DNA of 6,779 bases from an uncultured Oscillospiraceae bacterium (GTDB lineage Bacteria; Bacillota_A; Clostridia; Oscillospirales; Oscillospiraceae): NCBI GenBank assembly GCA_900770015.1, contig CAAGIU010000425.1:1-6779 (forward strand), read 5' to 3'. The notes under the pieces were generated by a model, which was not told where the DNA came from, searched no databases, and saw nothing but the letters and a program-made list of their open reading frames with translations. Every line of letters begins with the position of its first letter. Position 1 is the first letter of the stretch. The translations under genes were made by a program, and so were the position numbers. Of this stretch, positions 6,282 through 6,779 are shown one piece after another.

Positions 6282-6351
6282 CCAAATCATCATCCATCCA
6301 AAAGAGAAAGATGCTTGAATTATGTTCTGCTCTGGTGTATGATAAAGGAAA

Positions 6352-6366
6352 TGAAGGATGAGGTCG
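6352..6366 (+). repeat. internal copy of the att-core motif near the right end
   Basis: TGAAGGATGAGGTC (6352-6365) is a 14-base inverted match to 5259-5272, and AAGGATGAGGTCG (6354-6366) is a 13-base direct match to tRNA bases 5163-5175. Confidence 0.6.
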
Positions 6367-6489
6367 AATCCCGAAAACAGGGACACGCCTTATCGATGTA
6401 AGAAACAAGGAAAACCCAGGAGCATCAAGGATTTTTGCCTGCTTGACTGTCATTACCACGAGAGGCGTAAGCCTCTCGATGCTTGGTAA
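6358..6489 (+). CDS. possible 43-aa Cys/His/Arg-rich small ORF ending in the right att site
   Basis: The ATG at 6358 overlaps by 4 bases (ATGA) the stop of an even shorter open frame, 6310-6361 (MLELCSALVYDKGNEG). The product would start MRSNPENRDTPYRCKKQG, is basic, and contains three Cys (RCKK, FCLLDCHYH) and two His that could in principle bind metal. Its last two codons and stop (GCTTGGTAA) run into the att repeat, so the C-terminus would change on excision. There is no good ribosome site. A chance open frame is at least as likely. Confidence 0.2.
   Translation: MRSNPENRDTPYRCKKQGKPRSIKDFCLLDCHYHERRKPLDAW
6459..6478. repeat. perfect 8-bp hairpin with GTAA loop beside the right att site
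   Basis: CGAGAGGC (6459-6466) and GCCTCTCG (6471-6478) close on GTAA, a GNRA-type tetraloop if transcribed. It ends 3 bases before the right att repeat. It lacks a T-run, so it is not a classic terminator. Confidence 0.7.
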
Positions 6490-6527
6490 GGATGAGGTCG
6501 CCAGTTCAAATCTGGCTAGCAGCTCCA
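6482..6527 (+). repeat. right att repeat (orphan 3' part of tRNA-Thr)
   Basis: This is an exact 46-bp copy of 5157-5202 without the 5' half of the tRNA, so it cannot fold as a tRNA. The preceding bases (CGATG) differ from the tRNA (GCATC). It is followed at once by a strong terminator, as expected for the original downstream flank of the tRNA gene. Confidence 0.92.
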
Positions 6528-6528
6528 G

Positions 6529-6564
6529 AAAACCGCCGTTTTCACAACGAAAACGGCGGTTTTT
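6529..6564 (+). terminator. Rho-independent terminator, probably the ancestral tRNA-Thr terminator
   Basis: The 15-bp perfect stem AAAACCGCCGTTTTC (6529-6543) and GAAAACGGCGGTTTT (6549-6563) has loop ACAAC, ending in TTTTT. The stem begins 2 bases after CCA of the right att copy. Being palindromic with A-runs on its left, it may also act on the minus strand. Confidence 0.88.
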
Positions 6565-6640
6565 CTAACATTTCATTGCAGTTCAAAAGCTCCTCAAAAG
6601 TGGTTGGTGCCATTTGGGTGACAGGAGCGATTTTTTTCAT
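6542..6640 (-). CDS. possible 32-aa minus-strand small ORF within a repeat-like block
   Basis: The minus-strand frame starts at ATG 6640-6638 (MKKIAPVTQMAPTTFEE...) and stops inside the terminator loop side at 6542. No ribosome site precedes it. I have a vague memory of this peptide recurring between genes in gut Clostridia genomes, which would fit a dispersed repeat rather than a real gene. Confidence 0.2.
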   Translation of the reverse strand: MKKIAPVTQMAPTTFEELLNCNEMLEKPPFSL

Positions 6641-6779
6641 TGTGCATATCGGTTTGACTCAGCATTTCGACAAATTGTAATTTGGCGAGGCGAATTACCA
6701 CCCAGCCAATGTAGGGGAGGATATCATCCTCCCGCGCAGTGGGGCTTCCCAATCATGCACTTTGTTGGGCGAATTCGTA
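6565..6779. repeat. probable dispersed intergenic repeat with hairpin
   Basis: There is no convincing gene here. The perfect hairpin GGGAGGAT (6715-6722) and ATCCTCCC (6726-6733) has an ATC loop, and there is a weaker TTGGC (6682-6686) with GCCAA (6705-6709). The end CGAATTCG is palindromic. Blocks of this style (CTCCCCTACATTGGC... on the minus strand) are, from memory, scattered in Faecalibacterium-like genomes. It may run past the window edge. Confidence 0.45.

Noticed and set aside
6196..6459. An 87-codon minus-strand frame at the right end of the element
   Set aside because: It overlaps the end of the 199-aa gene, would have to cross a terminator-like hairpin with a U-run on its own strand, and shows no motif.
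6483..6680. A 65-codon plus-strand frame starting in the right att repeat
   Set aside because: It reads through the orphan tRNA fragment and the strong 6529-6564 terminator and lacks a ribosome site.

Overview
The window looks like chromosomal DNA from a gut-type Clostridia (Oscillospiraceae-like) bacterium. The evidence is Gram-positive-style AGGAGG ribosome sites, consensus sigma-A promoters, GC-rich coding DNA with GCC/GGC/CTG-type codons, AT-rich intergenic DNA, and hairpin-rich intergenic blocks at both ends of a kind I associate with Faecalibacterium/Subdoligranulum relatives. The taxon is inferred; no species marker is present.

Layout: (1) 1-120 is a hairpin-rich repeat-like block, followed by about 300 bases without a gene that end in an extended -10 promoter. 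(2) 428-4940 is a tight four-gene, same-strand cell-envelope operon: a GtrB-like glycosyltransferase fused to a GtrA-like membrane domain, a membrane-anchored phosphodiester glycosidase (NAGPA family), a single-pass protein with a Lys/Ala-rich cytoplasmic tail and a large outer part ending in a Listeria-Bacteroides-type repeat, and a PAP2 lipid phosphatase. It closes with a hairpin terminator at 4950-4983. (3) 5068-5238 is a tRNA-Thr(GGT) gene with a perfect-consensus promoter and its own terminator. (4) 5157-6527 is bracketed by an exact 46-bp direct repeat of the 3' part of that tRNA gene, the signature of site-specific integration. The unit is 1,325 bp and AT-richer than its surroundings. 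It holds one convincing gene (199 aa, unknown, with a strong promoter), a possible small RNA ending in a good terminator, several hairpins and no visible recombinase. (5) 6528-6779 holds a strong terminator, probably the ancestral one of the tRNA gene, and a second repeat-like intergenic block.

The operon genes fit one theme: loading a sugar on undecaprenyl phosphate, flipping it, trimming sugar-phosphodiesters outside the membrane, and recycling lipid pyrophosphates. The most unusual part is the mini-element in tRNA-Thr. The 10-mer GGATGAGGTC, which is part of the tRNA att core, occurs five times in about 1.34 kb: once in each att core, twice as an inverted pair just inside the left end, and once just inside the right end. 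This suggests a non-autonomous integrative element mobilised in trans, or a collapsed island.
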